Shown: positions 24,001-36,455 of the stretch, piece after piece
Layout: the number at the start of each line of letters is the position of its first letter
How positions within the stretch are numbered: the first letter of the stretch is position 1
Source: Turnera subulata
Lineage: Eukaryota > Streptophyta > Magnoliopsida > Malpighiales > Passifloraceae
Direction of reading: 5' to 3'
Assembly (NCBI GenBank): GCA_028386065.3
Contig: JAKUCV010001446.1
Coordinates: forward strand, 124,001-188,000
DNA length: 64,000 bases
The notes under the pieces: generated by a model
Databases searched by the model: none
What the model was told of the DNA's origin: nothing
What the model saw: the letters and a program-made list of their open reading frames with translations, nothing else
Position numbers and translations under genes: made by a program

Positions 24001-25963
24001 GATCTAACAATTGTTTGCTTTTCTCGCACAGGAACAATTGCACTAAGTTCCTGAAATTAAAAGATGAAAGACGAAACACAATCAAATAAAACCACAAGAC
24101 AATCTCATAGAACAAATTACAATATTACAGTTTTCATCTCCAACACAGGAGGGTTCAGGAAATAGAGAAAATATCAGCAAATTCAGAACAAGGAGAAAGC
24201 CAAAATACCTGTAATGCAAGTCCCCAATTGTTTAGTGCCTGAATTAAATTTTTGTAAAGTGCTTAGAATACATTCCATGGGGGAGTCAGAAAAACAGCTA
24301 TGTGAATTAGATGGGGTCATGAATTCAAAAATACCTGGGGACTGTTCCAGTTAAGTTGCACAGCTTTCTCGTAGTTTTTTGTAGCCTGCAGAAACAGATC
24401 ATCATGCATTTTCCTCAATCGGACTCCCTTAAACAAAACAAAACTACACCTGCTGTATATGAATAAGGAATACTGCTACAGACAAACTACAAATGCTTAA
24501 AAAGCATAAGCGGAGGAACAAAAAGTAGAAGCTCTTCTAGGTGCTATCAATAACTCAATGTAGCCATACAGGCTAGACACCCCAGAAGTGACCACTCATA
24601 ATATGAGAGCATAAATTCTAATCGTCAAATACACTCTTCTACAACCAGAAATTCGTTTATCTCTCACAGTAGACAAGAAATTCACCATAAAATTAAAGGA
24701 AAAGACAAAGCAATTCAAGTTATATGGTAAACCTGCTTCCAAAGTTCTTCAGCCTCTTTTGTACGTCCGCGCATTTTTGCCCGATCCGAGATAGCTATAG
24801 CCCAATTATAGAAAGCCTGTCAAGCAACCACATAGTATAACTTACAACTGACAAAAAATCACCCACCAAGAATCCAAAAACAAGAACTTTAATGAAGCAC
24901 ACAACCATGCATGTTTACACATACATCATGAAGCGTAGGGCACAGACGCGTAGCCTCGTCGTACTTCTTACAAGCCTCCTCGAGCAACGCATCCTTGGAA
25001 GGCGAAGTAGATTCTGGGCTCACATTATCAGCACTCTCCTGAACATCCAATAAAACCAGCACAAAGAAACATAAGCATTACACACAACTAAGACACACAA
25101 CCCAAATATCAAATTGCTCATGCAATTCCGTACCTGTAAAACCAATGCCCAATTATACAGCGCATCATAGTCATCTGGATTTCTCTCTATAGCACTCGCG
25201 TACCTAAACAAATTTACAAAAACGACTCTCAATTCCGAAAGACATAATAAAACTAGCTAGTTGGTTTCAAAAAAAAAACGGCAAGACTTACCTTTTGGCA
25301 GCAAAAGTTAGAATCCGCTGGCGAGACCGGCCTTCCTCATCGGAGCCAGTGACACTATTGATCAGCTCAATCGCGGCATTGTTCTGCTCCGGCTGATATT
25401 GCTGGTTTTGCGTGCTCGCTTGACTGAAAAAATAAATATATACATATACATCGAGAATGTGAGGAAAACCAGGTGGTGGAGGAAAAGGAGGAGGATGTGG
25501 CGACTAGTTTAGAATAGGGAAAAATTTACCTGTTAGGAGTATTGGACGCGGCGTCGTCTCCATCGTCGGATTTCAATTCGTTGAGGAGTTCACGCATCGT
25601 AAACGTCCGGTTACCTTCCGCTTCTCTCCGGAGCTCCGGGACGGCGGCTTGACCGTTGGATTCCGGTTTGTCCTCTCCGTTGGATTGGATCGCGGGATCT
25701 GTGGGGTCTATTGCGGTTACTTCTGCCTCTGGAACCGGCTCCGGCACTAGTGCTACCGCCGCTTCGGGTGTCGTCACCGGTTCTAACTCCACCTCCGTTT
25801 GTGGCGGTGGTCCTTCCTCTGGTTCTGCTGCTACCTCCGCGGCTTCTGGTTGTGGTGGTGGCGGATTGGTGTAAGGTGCCGGTTCTTGGTCCGGTTTGGT
25901 CTCCGGTTCGGGTTCGGTATGGGATCCATTCTCTTGCTCGGGTGGGTTAGGGGATGTAGACAT
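21072..25963 (-). CDS. HLB1: HLB1-like TPR protein, 14 exons, 541 aa
   Basis: Exons in transcript order (minus): 25963-25530, 25423-25292, 25203-25134, 25038-24925, 24816-24733, 24385-24335, 24238-24209, 24050-23988, 23843-23778, 23654-23526, 23285-23250, 22599-22480, 21973-21788, 21182-21072. All junctions are GT-AG and phase is kept to TGA. The start is ATG 25963; the frame could be opened further upstream only with GTG. Residues 1-140 are a Pro/Glu-rich disordered tail. Residues about 150-400 hold TPR helices ([68 protein letters not shown]). The C-terminus (about 480-541), with [15 protein letters not shown] and [14 protein letters not shown], resembles a PH-type fold. From memory this matches Arabidopsis HLB1, a TGN/early-endosome protein linking actin and exocytic trafficking. 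The family call is firm; the name is moderately so. Confidence 0.88.
22744..22946. repeat. Tandem duplication of about 100 bp in an intron of the HLB1-like gene
   Basis: 22744-22845 and 22848-22946 share ACTTGTCAAAAACAA, GAATACAGAATGAGTTAATACT (two words with point changes) and GATAATCAGC...GATTATTTAGG in the same order. It lies wholly in the intron between exons 11 and 12, so no protein effect is expected. Confidence 0.85.
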
Positions 25964-26067
25964 TCGCACTATGGAGTGTTAATCTTAGGACTGGTAAAGA
26001 GAGATCTGACAACAGGGAAGGAGGGGACGAATAGTGAAGAGAAGAGGAAATAATAAAAATGGCTGTG

Positions 26068-26074
26068 TTTATAT
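26068..26074 (-). promoter_or_regulatory. Candidate TATA box of the HLB1-like gene
   Basis: TATATAA on the minus strand, about 105 nt before the ATG at 25963, a usual distance allowing a leader of roughly 75 nt. Confidence 0.45.
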
Positions 26075-26307
26075 AGGGGAACAATTGGTGAGATTTATTT
26101 AATTTGAAAATCTTCGTAAATTGGGCTACTTACCTTAAATGGAGCAATCTTACACAGAAATGGACACTAATGGGCTGGATATTAGAAAAGAGTCTTACAC
26201 GACCATTTGTAGCCCTTTTTTGGCTAACGGATTCAGGCGGGAGATGTCCAATAGACAAAGTTATGAAATTATACAAATATTTTTATGGAAGTATTTAACT
26301 TAGAACT

Positions 26308-26618
26308 AGATAAAAAGGTCACTGTTAAAATGGTTTTTAAAAAATTGGATTGCAGGGTTGATTGAGTCTCTCTTTTTGGTAAATCCAATGTTGGGATTGG
26401 AATCCTTGATGCTGACCTAGAACTAGAAGAATATATATAGTACCCAAGTTTAGATAAAAGATGTCACTCTTAAAATTGGTTTAAAAACTCCCGAGTGCAA
26501 AAACAATTGGAGCTGAGCTAATAGCAAGGTAGATGAGTCTCTCTTTTCCGGTAAATCCAATGTTAGGATTGGAATCTTTGATGCAGACTTAAGAAGAAAA
26601 GATAGTATCCAAGTTAAT
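26308..26618. repeat. Imperfect direct duplication (about 145 and 167 bp)
   Basis: Copy 1 (26308-26451) and copy 2 (26452-26618) share, in order, AGATAAAA..GTCACT, GAGTCTCTCTTTT, GGTAAATCCAATGTT, GGATTGGAATC and AGTA(C)CCAAGTT. Copy 2 carries extra bases in the middle. Confidence 0.8.
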
Positions 26619-27206
26619 TTTAGCAGACAAGGGAAATTGTTTGTTACAGATTGCTTGTTTTAATGTTTTGTGACTTTTGTCCGATAGGATAGCAACAATG
26701 GTTGCCTGGAAAACTTCATCATCAATTAATCACGTAGACATAGTAAAAACTAATCCACCAAACACTTAATGCCTGGCCTGCTCAAATCATGGCAAAACCA
26801 ACGCCAGTGATGTTCTCGGCCACGGCCGTTTCTGATGCTGAGGAACCCAAAAGGCTGGCTCTACAGTTTTGGGAGTGATCAAGCATAGAACTTAAAAGAA
26901 CAGCAACAGATAGAGAGAGAGGCCAAAATGATGGAACAGAACACGAATCGGTGGATGCCGCCACCATCACTCAAATAAGGCTTGAGCATCTGAGTGCGGG
27001 CACATCCTTCGTAGTTCCAATGATTACCACATTACATAAAATCCACCATCAGATTCTTTTCTCAAACAGTGAAGATGCATGTGAAGGCCCCATTTTGGAA
27101 GGCATCTCATCTCTGGATGAGAACAAAAGGAAACAAAAGAAGAAAAAGGGAGACAAAAGTGGAGAATGTGGAAAATGATGTTCTAAATACTAGAACAGGA
27201 TTTTGC

Positions 27207-29943
27207 TCATATCTTGTCATGCAAGGTGACCACCAAGTCATGAGCATCATCAAGTAGCTTCCACACATCCAAATGTTTGGCCATGCTGGTGCATTCCTTC
27301 ATGATCTCATCCACACTGCTGTACTTCTCGATTATCAGCTTTCTCCTCTGCAAAACGCAAGCTGCTATGGCATATAGCAGCAGATCATCTGATGGCGGGG
27401 CTCTTAATCTTATCCTCCCCCAAGAAGACTTGGCAATCCCTGCGCGTATTGCTGCCTGGTCTGCCCACATCACCTCCCAAAGGCACAGTGTCTGCTCAAG
27501 GTTTAACTCCCTCCTGAAAAGAACCACTACCATTCTGTAGACAAAGACGCAATCTTCTGCTTGAAGTTTCTCCAGGTGCCTATACAGATGACTATCCTTG
27601 CACTTAATTATCTTGGAAACAATTTCTAGTTGCCTCCGTATTCCCACTTCATCAAGCCGAAAATTATGCCGGGCTTTCTTCATGAAGCCCACAAAGCACC
27701 AGAAGGCTTCATAATCGTCCTCCACCACTGCAATAATCGGCGAGAGTAAATCACTCATTCCCTGACAGTAACCAATCTCTGGATCATAAAGTGCATAGGC
27801 CTCAAGAATTGCAACCAAGCGAGCAGCATGATAAATCCTGCATGGCTCCAAGTCATCGTAATCCTTCAGCCCAACATTCTCAGCAAATCGTTGAGCCTTG
27901 ATATCTGACACTGATGCCTGGGATGGAGAGTACATGATCCAATCAGTATTAGCCCGAATCGCATCGACACGGATGATTCTCTGCCAAGTGGAAAAATCTT
28001 CCTCTATATTGGGTGCAGAATTGCTTTCTATGTCGGAAGAAGAGGTACTCTTGTGAGCAAACATATCACTTTCATTTTCCTCTACAAGTTCAGTGGGAAG
28101 AAAGGGTTCCATAATCTCAAGTTCTTCTGAGGAGTCAGAATCTGTTAACTCCAAGTCGGCAGTGGGACCATCTTCGCATGTGATTAAGCCCTTATCCACA
28201 TCCCCTTCCATTACAGGGACAGAACAGAGAACAGTTTCATTGCAACAACCTGAATCAACAGCAGCCGCAGAGCTTTCCTCAGCAGAATATGACTTCCTTT
28301 CTATAGTAATGTCTTCTAATCTAGGAGAGTCCAAGAAGTGGCTCGTCTCTTCACCACCATCATTGCTGCTTACTCCAGCAGTTTCCTTCAGCTTAAAGCT
28401 GTTATTCTTGCATCTGAGGATCCGTCTGCACTGTTTCCGCAAATTTTCATATTCTTTTCTGCATATCATACAAAACAAAGGCTTAGACCAGAAAAAGAAC
28501 AAAGAAAATTGGGGATTGTAAGGGTGTGGAAAAGAGAAAGACATCAATAAGTGCACAGCAAAAATAATGATACCTCTTCTCAGCTCGAACAGAATCTCTT
28601 TCCTCCTCAGAACTATTTACGTCATAGCTGTTTATAAGGAAATCAAAAGTCAATACACATAACCAGTAACGCATCCATGCCAATGAAACACCCAGCAATG
28701 AAGAGGAAAAAAAAAGAGACAAATTGGCACTAGCGAAGAAACAAGACGATTTATGAATTAGAAATAACTGAAACTCCCATATACCTTTCCTAAATTTTAT
28801 AAATGTTTTTGAGTATTATATACACTCAGGATTTTATTCATTAAAAATTAACCATGAGGAGTGCAAACAAGAACCTCAAACCATTGGAGTACTGTCAAAA
28901 TGAAGCAGCAGCTTGTAATCTTAGAAAGTGTCAATAAGAATCATAGAGAGTGGAAATAAGAATGTGGCTTTTTTTAAAGCTAAAATAAGAATGTGGCTAC
29001 AGCCTAATTCAAAAGATCCAAAGGCCAAGAACAATCTCCAAAGGAGAATTCCAGGAAAGACAATCAGTTTTCAGAAATACCAAGGAAATGAAATCAAGAA
29101 AGTCAACGGCCATAGCCCATATGTGCAATCTTATTTCACAAATCAGAACTCTATTACACATAAGCCTAAAAAGTTGCATCAATCAAGGAAAATCATGAGT
29201 ACATCTCCATTATCAAGTACATAGCACTTGCACGAAAAGAAAAAGGATGAAGTCATTAAAACACTTACACTCCCAGAAGAAATGGCCACACCTCTGCTCT
29301 TATACTTGGATCAACACCCTTCGCGAAGAGAAGAGAAAAAAAAACAAGAGAAAACCCTCCAATGAGAAACAAAGAGCTTAAAACAAGTGTAATAGATAAG
29401 AAGTAAAGGTGTTAATAACATACTCCACTACGGGCTTTTTTCAGGAATTTAACGCCACCATCACACAGTTTTCCCTCAGATGTAAATAAACTCTTCCATT
29501 GCTTAGGTAAAAGGGCATGCTTTCTTCTCCGGCGAGACCAAGGAGATTTAAGACCACCTCTGAAATTTACAAAAACCAAAAGTAAAGTTCAATAATTTTC
29601 ACATTAACAAAAAAGAAAAAGAGCAAGGAAACCAAGTAAAAGCTATTCAGAGACAGGAAATAAAGCTCTTACACGAAAAATGAAAAATTTAGTAGAAATC
29701 GAAAATTAGAACTCACCGAGTAGTAGGCGAAGAAGACACAGCTGTAGACGACGAGGAGGAGGAGGAAGAGGAAGAAGAAGAAGAAGAAGAAGAAGCAACT
29801 ATAAGCAAAACCGATCGGAGATGAATCCAGGAGGAGGAGGTGGCGGATGACGGTGACGACGATGAATCTGACGGCGAAGCAGAAGAAGAAGTAGTGTGGA
29901 TTCGCCTTAGAACCTTCATTAGTGGTTTCTGCTCCGTCAACAT
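27207..29943 (-). CDS. TBC-domain Rab GTPase-activating protein, 5 exons, 572 aa
   Basis: Exons in transcript order (minus): 29943-29717, 29559-29424, 29318-29269, 28627-28574, 28458-27207; GT-AG borders and phase agree to the stop at 27207-27209. The protein stimulates GTP hydrolysis by a Rab, switching off a membrane-traffic step. Domain start: GGVDPSIRAEVWPFLLG at about residues 121-137, then an acidic, Ser-rich insertion (about 175-310) inside the TBC fold. The Arg-finger motif IRVDAIR (residues 318-324, finger Arg324) and the Gln-finger motif YCQGMSDLL (Gln388) are both intact, so it should be active. The last third is helical, as in the family. The N-terminus (1-75) is a poly-Ser low-complexity region with a few Arg, possibly disordered. 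The substrate Rab cannot be told. Confidence 0.93.
29752..29796. repeat. GAA/GGA trinucleotide microsatellite coding for poly-Ser in TBC exon 1
   Basis: On the coding (minus) strand it reads as runs of TCC/TCT codons and gives about 16 consecutive serines. It keeps frame and is expected to be length-polymorphic. Confidence 0.85.
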
Positions 29944-32900
29944 TTCTTTTTTTATATATATATATATCTTTATATAAAATTAATAGTGAGGAAGAAGAAG
30001 AAGAAGTAATTAATTTCCCCTACAAAAGCTAAAAACACAGCCACACCAATTTTCCTTCGACTTGACTTGCAGTTATTCTGATGCTGTTTTTGTTTGTTGT
30101 TCCCCTTTTGGTTTTATCTCTCTCTTCTACCTATGGAGGAGGAGAGCCGGCCTAGGCCGGTTCGGCGACGGATAAGTTTAACACATTAGGGCAGACGAAG
30201 AAGAAGAAGAAGGCGCCATGTAAACCGATCCAGAATCTGCCGGAACAACCGCTTCTTCAACCACCGCCGCCGCCGGGGCTTCCGCCGTGGCAGCTAGCAT
30301 CTGAAAACAACAAGATCCATCTCCGGAAAAATGCCACCGCTACTGGCGGAGGAGGATAGAGAGAGAAAGACGGAAAATCACAGTTTCCTCCTCCCTTCCT
30401 CTTCTTCTTCTTCCTCCTGCCGCTGGTGCTTCCGTTGTAGCAGAGGTTGGTGTACCGGTTTTAGCTTCCGCACCATCACCAGATTGAAAGGACTCGCCTT
30501 TAGCTTCTTCCCTTTCATGAAACCCGAGTAATTATAGCTAGGTGATTTTTTTAAAAAAGGAAATTTATTAAATAATAATAATAATAATAAAGGGAAAAAA
30601 ATGAAATATCGCGCTTTTGTTTTGGGTTTTCTCTTTTCACCCTCTTTTTTTTTTTTTCTTTTGACTTTTGTGTTAAGACAAAAATATCATAATAGGTAAG
30701 AATCATATTAGGGTGGGCTTCGTTGCAGGCCCAATTTCGTCAAAGTAACTTGTACTTGGTTTGGGGTTGAAGGGATGTAATCGGGGATTATGAACTTAAA
30801 ATAGTATAATATTGAAACATTCTCGGTCAGTTACCAAAAAAAATAGCATTTCTTCTTGGTGGTAACAAAGATTATAATGATGTTCAAAGAGAAAACAAAG
30901 ATTATTATGGAGTGAAATATAAAATAAAAAGAAGGTAATGTTATACTTAGAAAAGATCATATTCACGCCACGGATAATTGGTGGTGTCGTATATTATGGT
31001 AAAGAATTGGATTGGTTCTTTTTGTCGAAGAATTGGTTTGGTTGGTCATTTATTAGTCATGATGAAGAATGGAGTGGTCATTATCACGGTAAGAAATCAG
31101 GGTTTTGGATTTGTTTTCTTTTCTTCTTTGGTTTTTCCGTAGTAAACCAAATGAAAAGATATCACTAACATGATATTTTCGGCACCCACTACCTAACCCA
31201 CTAATATTGTGTTATTAGTGCATGCTATCCTCTTTTTGCTTATGCATAATGCACAAAGCTTATTTATGGGTCACATTTGCATGTTCTTTGTATATCCAAG
31301 ACAAAAAAAAATCAACGGATTTGGCCCGATCGAGTAGTAAGTAGTTTAACTCTGCTTACTATAATGTTTTTAGCTCCAGTATTTATATGCGCGTAAAATC
31401 CTTGTTTAGAGAGTCATCCAACCCAATACTAGTTAAAAAAAAAAAAAAAAGAGTCACCCAATAAAATTAGATATCCGGTCCGAATCAAATCGGGATTAGT
31501 TATGATGAAACTCTAGATAAAAGATAGGTTAAAAAAAAAAAACGCAAGGAGACAAAATGTTAGGAGGGTGGGAGTATGAACTGGGGATGATAAGAACTTG
31601 TCCATGACATTGTAAACTACAAGCATCACCACTGCTCAAGTTTGGATTTGTCAGTGCAGTATCTAAAAAGATTGGACATGCTTGTTTCTCGCTTGTAAGA
31701 ATAGGAAAGTAAGTAACAGGATAAAGAAAAGTCAAAAGGCAAGTTGGGTGATGATGAGGAAGGTGAAGGGGAGGGAATTCTTTCACATGGCACCACCACC
31801 AAAAGAAATCGGTGAAAGAAAGAGCGAGGCATGGGGGGGAGACAAACACACTCATTTATGCCGGACCACATGCTTTTGCTTTCCCCTGCACAATAGTATA
31901 AAGGAAGTCACATGTAGGGTGACAATAGGAAGGAAAAAAAAAAAAAGAGAAGAAAACTTTTATTTATTTATAATTCTTTCTTTTGTTTTCTGAGGAGACC
32001 AATTTGTACAAGAGAAACATACACGTCCGAGCCCGGGATTCGGATCAATCTATATATTATTGTGTTGCTTCCCATGGGCCTCCAATCTTTTCTTTTGTAG
32101 CATGAGAAATTCATTTTGAATTTTAGTTGATACTAGTAATGTTGAGAATTGCAGTATTACAATAGTATTGTATATTTCCCTTGTTGGGTGAGACCATTAA
32201 TGACTCGTGATTTTCAATACGATTGCTTTGGCTAGAATTAACTCTTGCGTGGTCTTATTTGCTTTGATGCTTGATGGGACTGATGGTAACATTAACAAGA
32301 CCCAGCAGAAGAAGAGGGCTGCCGTTGATATAAAAATATGACATTAATTAATTAGCTGGGAAGACTTACAGCTCTTGACACAGAATCATGATTACATGCC
32401 ATTGTGGCTTAGTAACCTTGTCTCCATGGCGATAATTAGCAAACCACTCTTACAGTTCATTTTTCTTTGGCACTTGTATTCTAGACCAGTTTAGCTTTAA
32501 AGAACATCAACAGACTGATTCAGATCAAGACATTAGAATCATAAAAGTTAACAATCTCTCATCCTTCTTATAATTTTCAATATACTGCTATATATTAGTG
32601 GGTATTTAACTTAAGATTTATTGTTAGACGCCCACACACAACACACAACACACAAAACCAACCAATTGACCCACTAGTTTGCCAAATCTGTCAAAATACA
32701 AGTTACTAGCTAAATTACTGATCCCAGGCCGGCTACAAAGCCAAATTGGCCAGTAATAGCAAACTGCAATTTTTAAGATATTCATTAAAATCAACTAAAA
32801 GATTAGCCTTTGTCCCATATACTATACCAAAGTAGAAGTTGTTTAATTAGTACCAAGGCAGACGGGATGATCAAATCATTTTCTTGCCTTGAATTGAGGT

Positions 32901-33529
32901 TTGAAGTGGAAGCCCCAAAGACTATCCCAGCCAGGAGTCATATGATAATTAAGATCAGAGCCCAACATAAACTAAAGTCCCACTCGTTCAAATGATAATA
33001 ATAATATAAAAAAAAAAGAAAAGATAAAATTCTTTACCTGCGCCATATGGAAAACAGGCAAAGTGACCATTAATAACATTCTCTTCTGCAGGGGACCTCT
33101 ATTTTCTATGTTTTGGCAAGCAAAGCAGTCATCAGAACAAAAAGAAGGGGCTAAAGAAGCAACCTTGTGGCTGTGGCATCCAAAGTAGCACGAATTGAAT
33201 CTCTTTCTTTCCTCCAAGTAAAGGCAGCAGAATTCCAATAACAATCAAATTCCCTCCTCCCATGTGATCCATAAAGCATATCGTTTATTTCTTAATTATA
33301 CACTGAAAGAGGAATGAGGAATTATTATTTTTCAGCAACCCGAGATAAGTTGTCTAAATTCTATTTCTTTCCTAGGATGCTATAATCTAGAAATATCTGC
33401 TAATGTGTACTTAAAAGTTGGGATTGCATGTATTAGTTATCCGATTAATGAAACATTAGGCAGAACTGATGCAGTGAGTTGATGTCTGGTTGCTTTTCTG
33501 TGTTTGGATAAGTACTATAGTTGCTCGGC
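29944..33529. other. Intergenic region upstream of the TBC gene
   Basis: 29944-30540 is the probable promoter and leader side of the minus-strand TBC gene, with an AT repeat next to the ATG, CT/GA-rich DNA and a perfect 14-bp palindrome CCGGCCTAGGCCGG at 30147-30160. From 30.5 to 33.5 kb I see AT-rich DNA with poly-A/T runs and a CA-rich tract (about 32628-32656), and no frame I can assign to a family. Confidence 0.6.
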
Positions 33530-35985
33530 TCAAGTTCAGAAGCAAAATCTTATAATGGTTATAGTGGCCCATTTTAGTACCACTAGCCACTAGGCAAGAG
33601 AGGTCATCAAGCATCATGCAGTTTTTTCCCTAGTTTTCAGTTACAGACTCCCAAAAACATAGTAACACAATACAAATTTAAGTATTGTGTTTAATTTCTT
33701 TTTAGGCTTTTTTCGGTGTTTTTTTTTCATTGTTTTCTATGCAAGAGTGTATATATATAGCCAACAAAAATAGGTAGGTACTGGATGATCTAACTCATAT
33801 TATGAAATTTTGATTTAATTTGGCTAGTTATTTCATACGATTTTTTTCAATCACAGCTTTCCATGTTTTTTTCAATTTCATATTATGAAAACAAGATAAG
33901 GATCAAAATATATATGAAGGTGATTGGATAGTTTGAGCTGTCATGATAAACATTTAGTAAGAGTATATAATTCGCGACTTGAACAAAGATTAAGCTACGA
34001 TTCTATTCTATACATAAGAAAAGAGAATAAAACAAAACGAAAGAGGCAGTCTCTCCAGGCGATTTTTTTAAGGATAGGATAGGAGATCAAGGTAATTAAC
34101 CATGCACGATGAAGAGAAAAACTATATTGTTAATTATTCTGTTAAAAACTAGCAATTAATCTTGGGCACCACTATGATAAAAAACAAAAAAAAAAAAAAA
34201 CTTTGGCATACCATATGTCACAGACCTAGCTGTAGACCTAGACACCTAGCTAGTGTGCGTCTAATTAATCTTCAAAATTTCCTCATCATTTTCGATTAAC
34301 TGGAGTCTTGTTTCTACACTTTCCAATCCTCATCACCTCGCACTTGAACCATGCAAGGTTTTCCCTACAACCGTCCTTATATGGGCAATATTTTGGAACT
34401 GATCCGAGAGAGAAATTGTTGACGCACGATCTAATATCAAGCAACTGGTTCTCCAATAATCAACGAAGAACTCATCAAGAACAGAGAAATGCTGCGCTGC
34501 ACTGCATATATATGCACCCAAATATGTATAACTAGATAGCTAGTAGTTGCAGATGTATCCTTGTGGCACACCTGATCCACAGAAATTCAAGATCAGGGTC
34601 AAGGCGAGAGGGATGTTAATATCCCGCCCAAAGAGCCCAAATTTGATTGCAGAGCAAAGGCAAACCGCAGCTTCCATCTCAAACAGTCCCCCAAACATAG
34701 GGCAACAAGGCGTCGTCGGTGGTGTTCCCATCTCGAAGTGCATTAAATGGTTCAGTAAGTCAAAACACACGCCAAGCTTCAGGCTGTCGTATGGGCAGAA
34801 TGTGATGACAATCCCCGGTTGCTGCTGGGGTGGCGGAGCAAGCAGAGGTGTGGGTGGCGGTGGCGGAGACATTATTTGTGGTGAGGGAGGTGGCAGCTGC
34901 TGCTGAGATTTTGCAGGTGGTGGTGGTGATGAGAAGAGTACTACTGGCGGAGCTAGTGGTGGTGGGGGTGGAAGATTGCCAACTGCTGTGACTACGGTGG
35001 AGAATAGTAGGTTTAGGGTGAGAAGAACAGCTTCAGTTGAAACATCACTTAAGGCCATCTTCAAATAGACCATGCATTAGCTGATCAATATCTGTAATAT
35101 TGTGGTATGTAGAATGTGTAGAGGCAGAGATAGGCCGCTTTAAATTAAGGAAAGAATTGGAGCATTAATCACTGCTATACTTGACATTTTAGCACCATTT
35201 AAACCCCAAACTAGAAACTAATAATAGTTTTTAGTTAGGTACGGAACAAACGAGAGCACAATTCGCTGCTGTGTAGCCCAGCATGGACGACACGTAGTCC
35301 ACGAACAGGTACTGCCAATAACTAAGCGGAGTGAAAAGTGGAACTATCACCACTCTCCGGTCAAAATGCTCAGTCTTCACGTTTTTTCTTTTTTTGCTTT
35401 AAAAGGCTATGTTCTCGGTTCATTCTAATTCAGACAACGGGTTTCCAGTTTAATTGGAGAATTATGTGACCTTGGTCCTTATTATGACTTCAGTTATTAA
35501 GAAATATTAAAAGCTGCAATTCCATTCTTCTCTTTTCAGATAATTTTACCCCTCTAGCACTTTTCAATCAGTTGAAGGTATAGTAAAGACTTGAGATAAT
35601 GAAAATGTCTAGCACAATGAGATATGGGTTCAGTGTTCACTACACAAGTAATCTGACCAAAAAAAAAAAAACCTCAAATAGAATACATGCTAAAGAGTAT
35701 GCAATAGAACCCATAAAATTTACATATAATTGTGCACTAATACTGGGCCAAATTGGCAATCCGAATATCTTATGCCTGCATAAAAAATTACCATGATTAA
35801 TTCAAGTCACCCAAGTGCCACTTGCCACATATGTTGTTGATAGTGATTTTTGGAGAAACGAATCTTCCATCGGCACAACAACACAGTATGCCTTCCAGGC
35901 TTTCTAACTATCCGCTTTGGTAAAATTCTAACAGGAGACCCACGCACTATCATCTATATTTTCATTTATAGGCTTTATAATTGCT
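33530..35985. repeat. Tandem segmental duplication, unit 1
   Basis: 33530-33790 matches 42105-42305 plus 48376-48440, and 33790-35556 matches 51089-52764, so unit 1 is a relatively uninterrupted copy of unit 2. Part of it (about 34200-35200 and 35830-35985) also matches unit 3. It carries the first proline-rich protein gene. Confidence 0.82.
34540..35058 (-). CDS. Hybrid proline-rich protein with eight-cysteine motif, copy 1 (172 aa)
   Basis: Single-exon secreted protein of the HyPRP/EARLI1/DC2.15 group (LTP-like superfamily), thought to act at the cell wall or membrane interface and in defence signalling. The start was taken at the second ATG (35058), giving a clean hydrophobic signal peptide (about residues 1-26). 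Residues 29-80 are Pro-rich. Residues 88-172 carry the eight cysteines in the expected C-C-CC-CxC-C-C order: FCPYD, LGVC, TPCC, AVCLC, NFC, YIC. The protein ends QGYICNY. Its TATA position differs from that of copy 2 (CTACACATT against CTATATATT), so expression may be changed. The frame is intact. Confidence 0.9.
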   Translation of the reverse strand: MALSDVSTEAVLLTLNLLFSTVVTAVGNLPPPPPLAPPVVLFSSPPPPAKSQQQLPPPSPQIMSPPPPPTPLLAPPPQQQPGIVITFCPYDSLKLGVCFDLLNHLMHFEMGTPPTTPCCPMFGGLFEMEAAVCLCSAIKFGLFGRDINIPLALTLILNFCGSGVPQGYICNY

Positions 35986-36149
35986 TGGGGATTGGGAAAT
36001 TCTGGAAGTTAGCTCCTTGAACGCGGGTCTCCCCTGGTGCGGCTACAGTCTCAAGCCGCAAATAAATGGTTCTCGTCCAATGACAGGAATGGTGTGGGGC
36101 TGCAGAGAAGAAAACCTTTTACTTGGCTCGCGTTGGCCCCGTTTAAGGT

Positions 36150-36391
36150 TATTAGCACAAGATAAACCTGAGCCGAAGATGACTCTATCAGCTAAGGCTT
36201 ATCTTTGAAGATTAAGAGTCCTAGTATTTGTCATATATGTTTGTATAATTTGATAGGGAGACTTCTTCTCATGTGTTATACGAGTCTGTAAACCCTATAA
36301 GTACATTAACGTATTATATAAGTAAAGCCAATGGCTCACAGTTTAGTGTGCCTGAGAATATACACATTCATATTGAATCTGTGTTTCTATA
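36150..36391 (+). repeat. 5' LTR of copia B
   Basis: It begins TATTAGCACAAGATAAACC and ends TTTCTATA, followed by TGGTAGCGGAG. The terminal bases are TA..TA rather than the usual TG..CA in both LTRs. It is near-identical to 40742-40984. Confidence 0.9.
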
Positions 36392-36402
36392 TGGTAGCGG
36401 AG
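36392..36402 (+). other. Primer binding site of copia B
   Basis: TGGTAGCGGAG directly follows the 5' LTR. It is the same variant of the initiator-Met-type site as in E1. Confidence 0.7.
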
Positions 36403-36455
36403 TTGTAATCGCTTAACCGCAAAACCATTTTTCTAGTTTCTTTTCCTGTGTCACC

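Larger units (their letters stand above)
25964..27206. other. Upstream region of the HLB1-like gene and 3' flank of the TBC gene
   Basis: Promoter-side DNA of the minus-strand gene at 25963, then the 3' flank of the minus-strand gene ending at 27207. It contains an imperfect direct duplication (26308-26618). Small open frames match nothing known. Confidence 0.6.

Noticed and set aside
25964..25969. Two extra N-terminal residues of the HLB1-like protein
   Set aside because: They would need a GTG start; ATG 25963 is the first real start.
30331..30531. Ser-rich plus-strand frame upstream of the TBC gene
   Set aside because: It is in CT/GA microsatellite-rich promoter DNA, has no family match and no splice context.
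31682..31993. 103-codon plus-strand frame in the 30-33 kb region
   Set aside because: Overlaps frames on the other strand, no family recognised, basic low-complexity end from an A-run.
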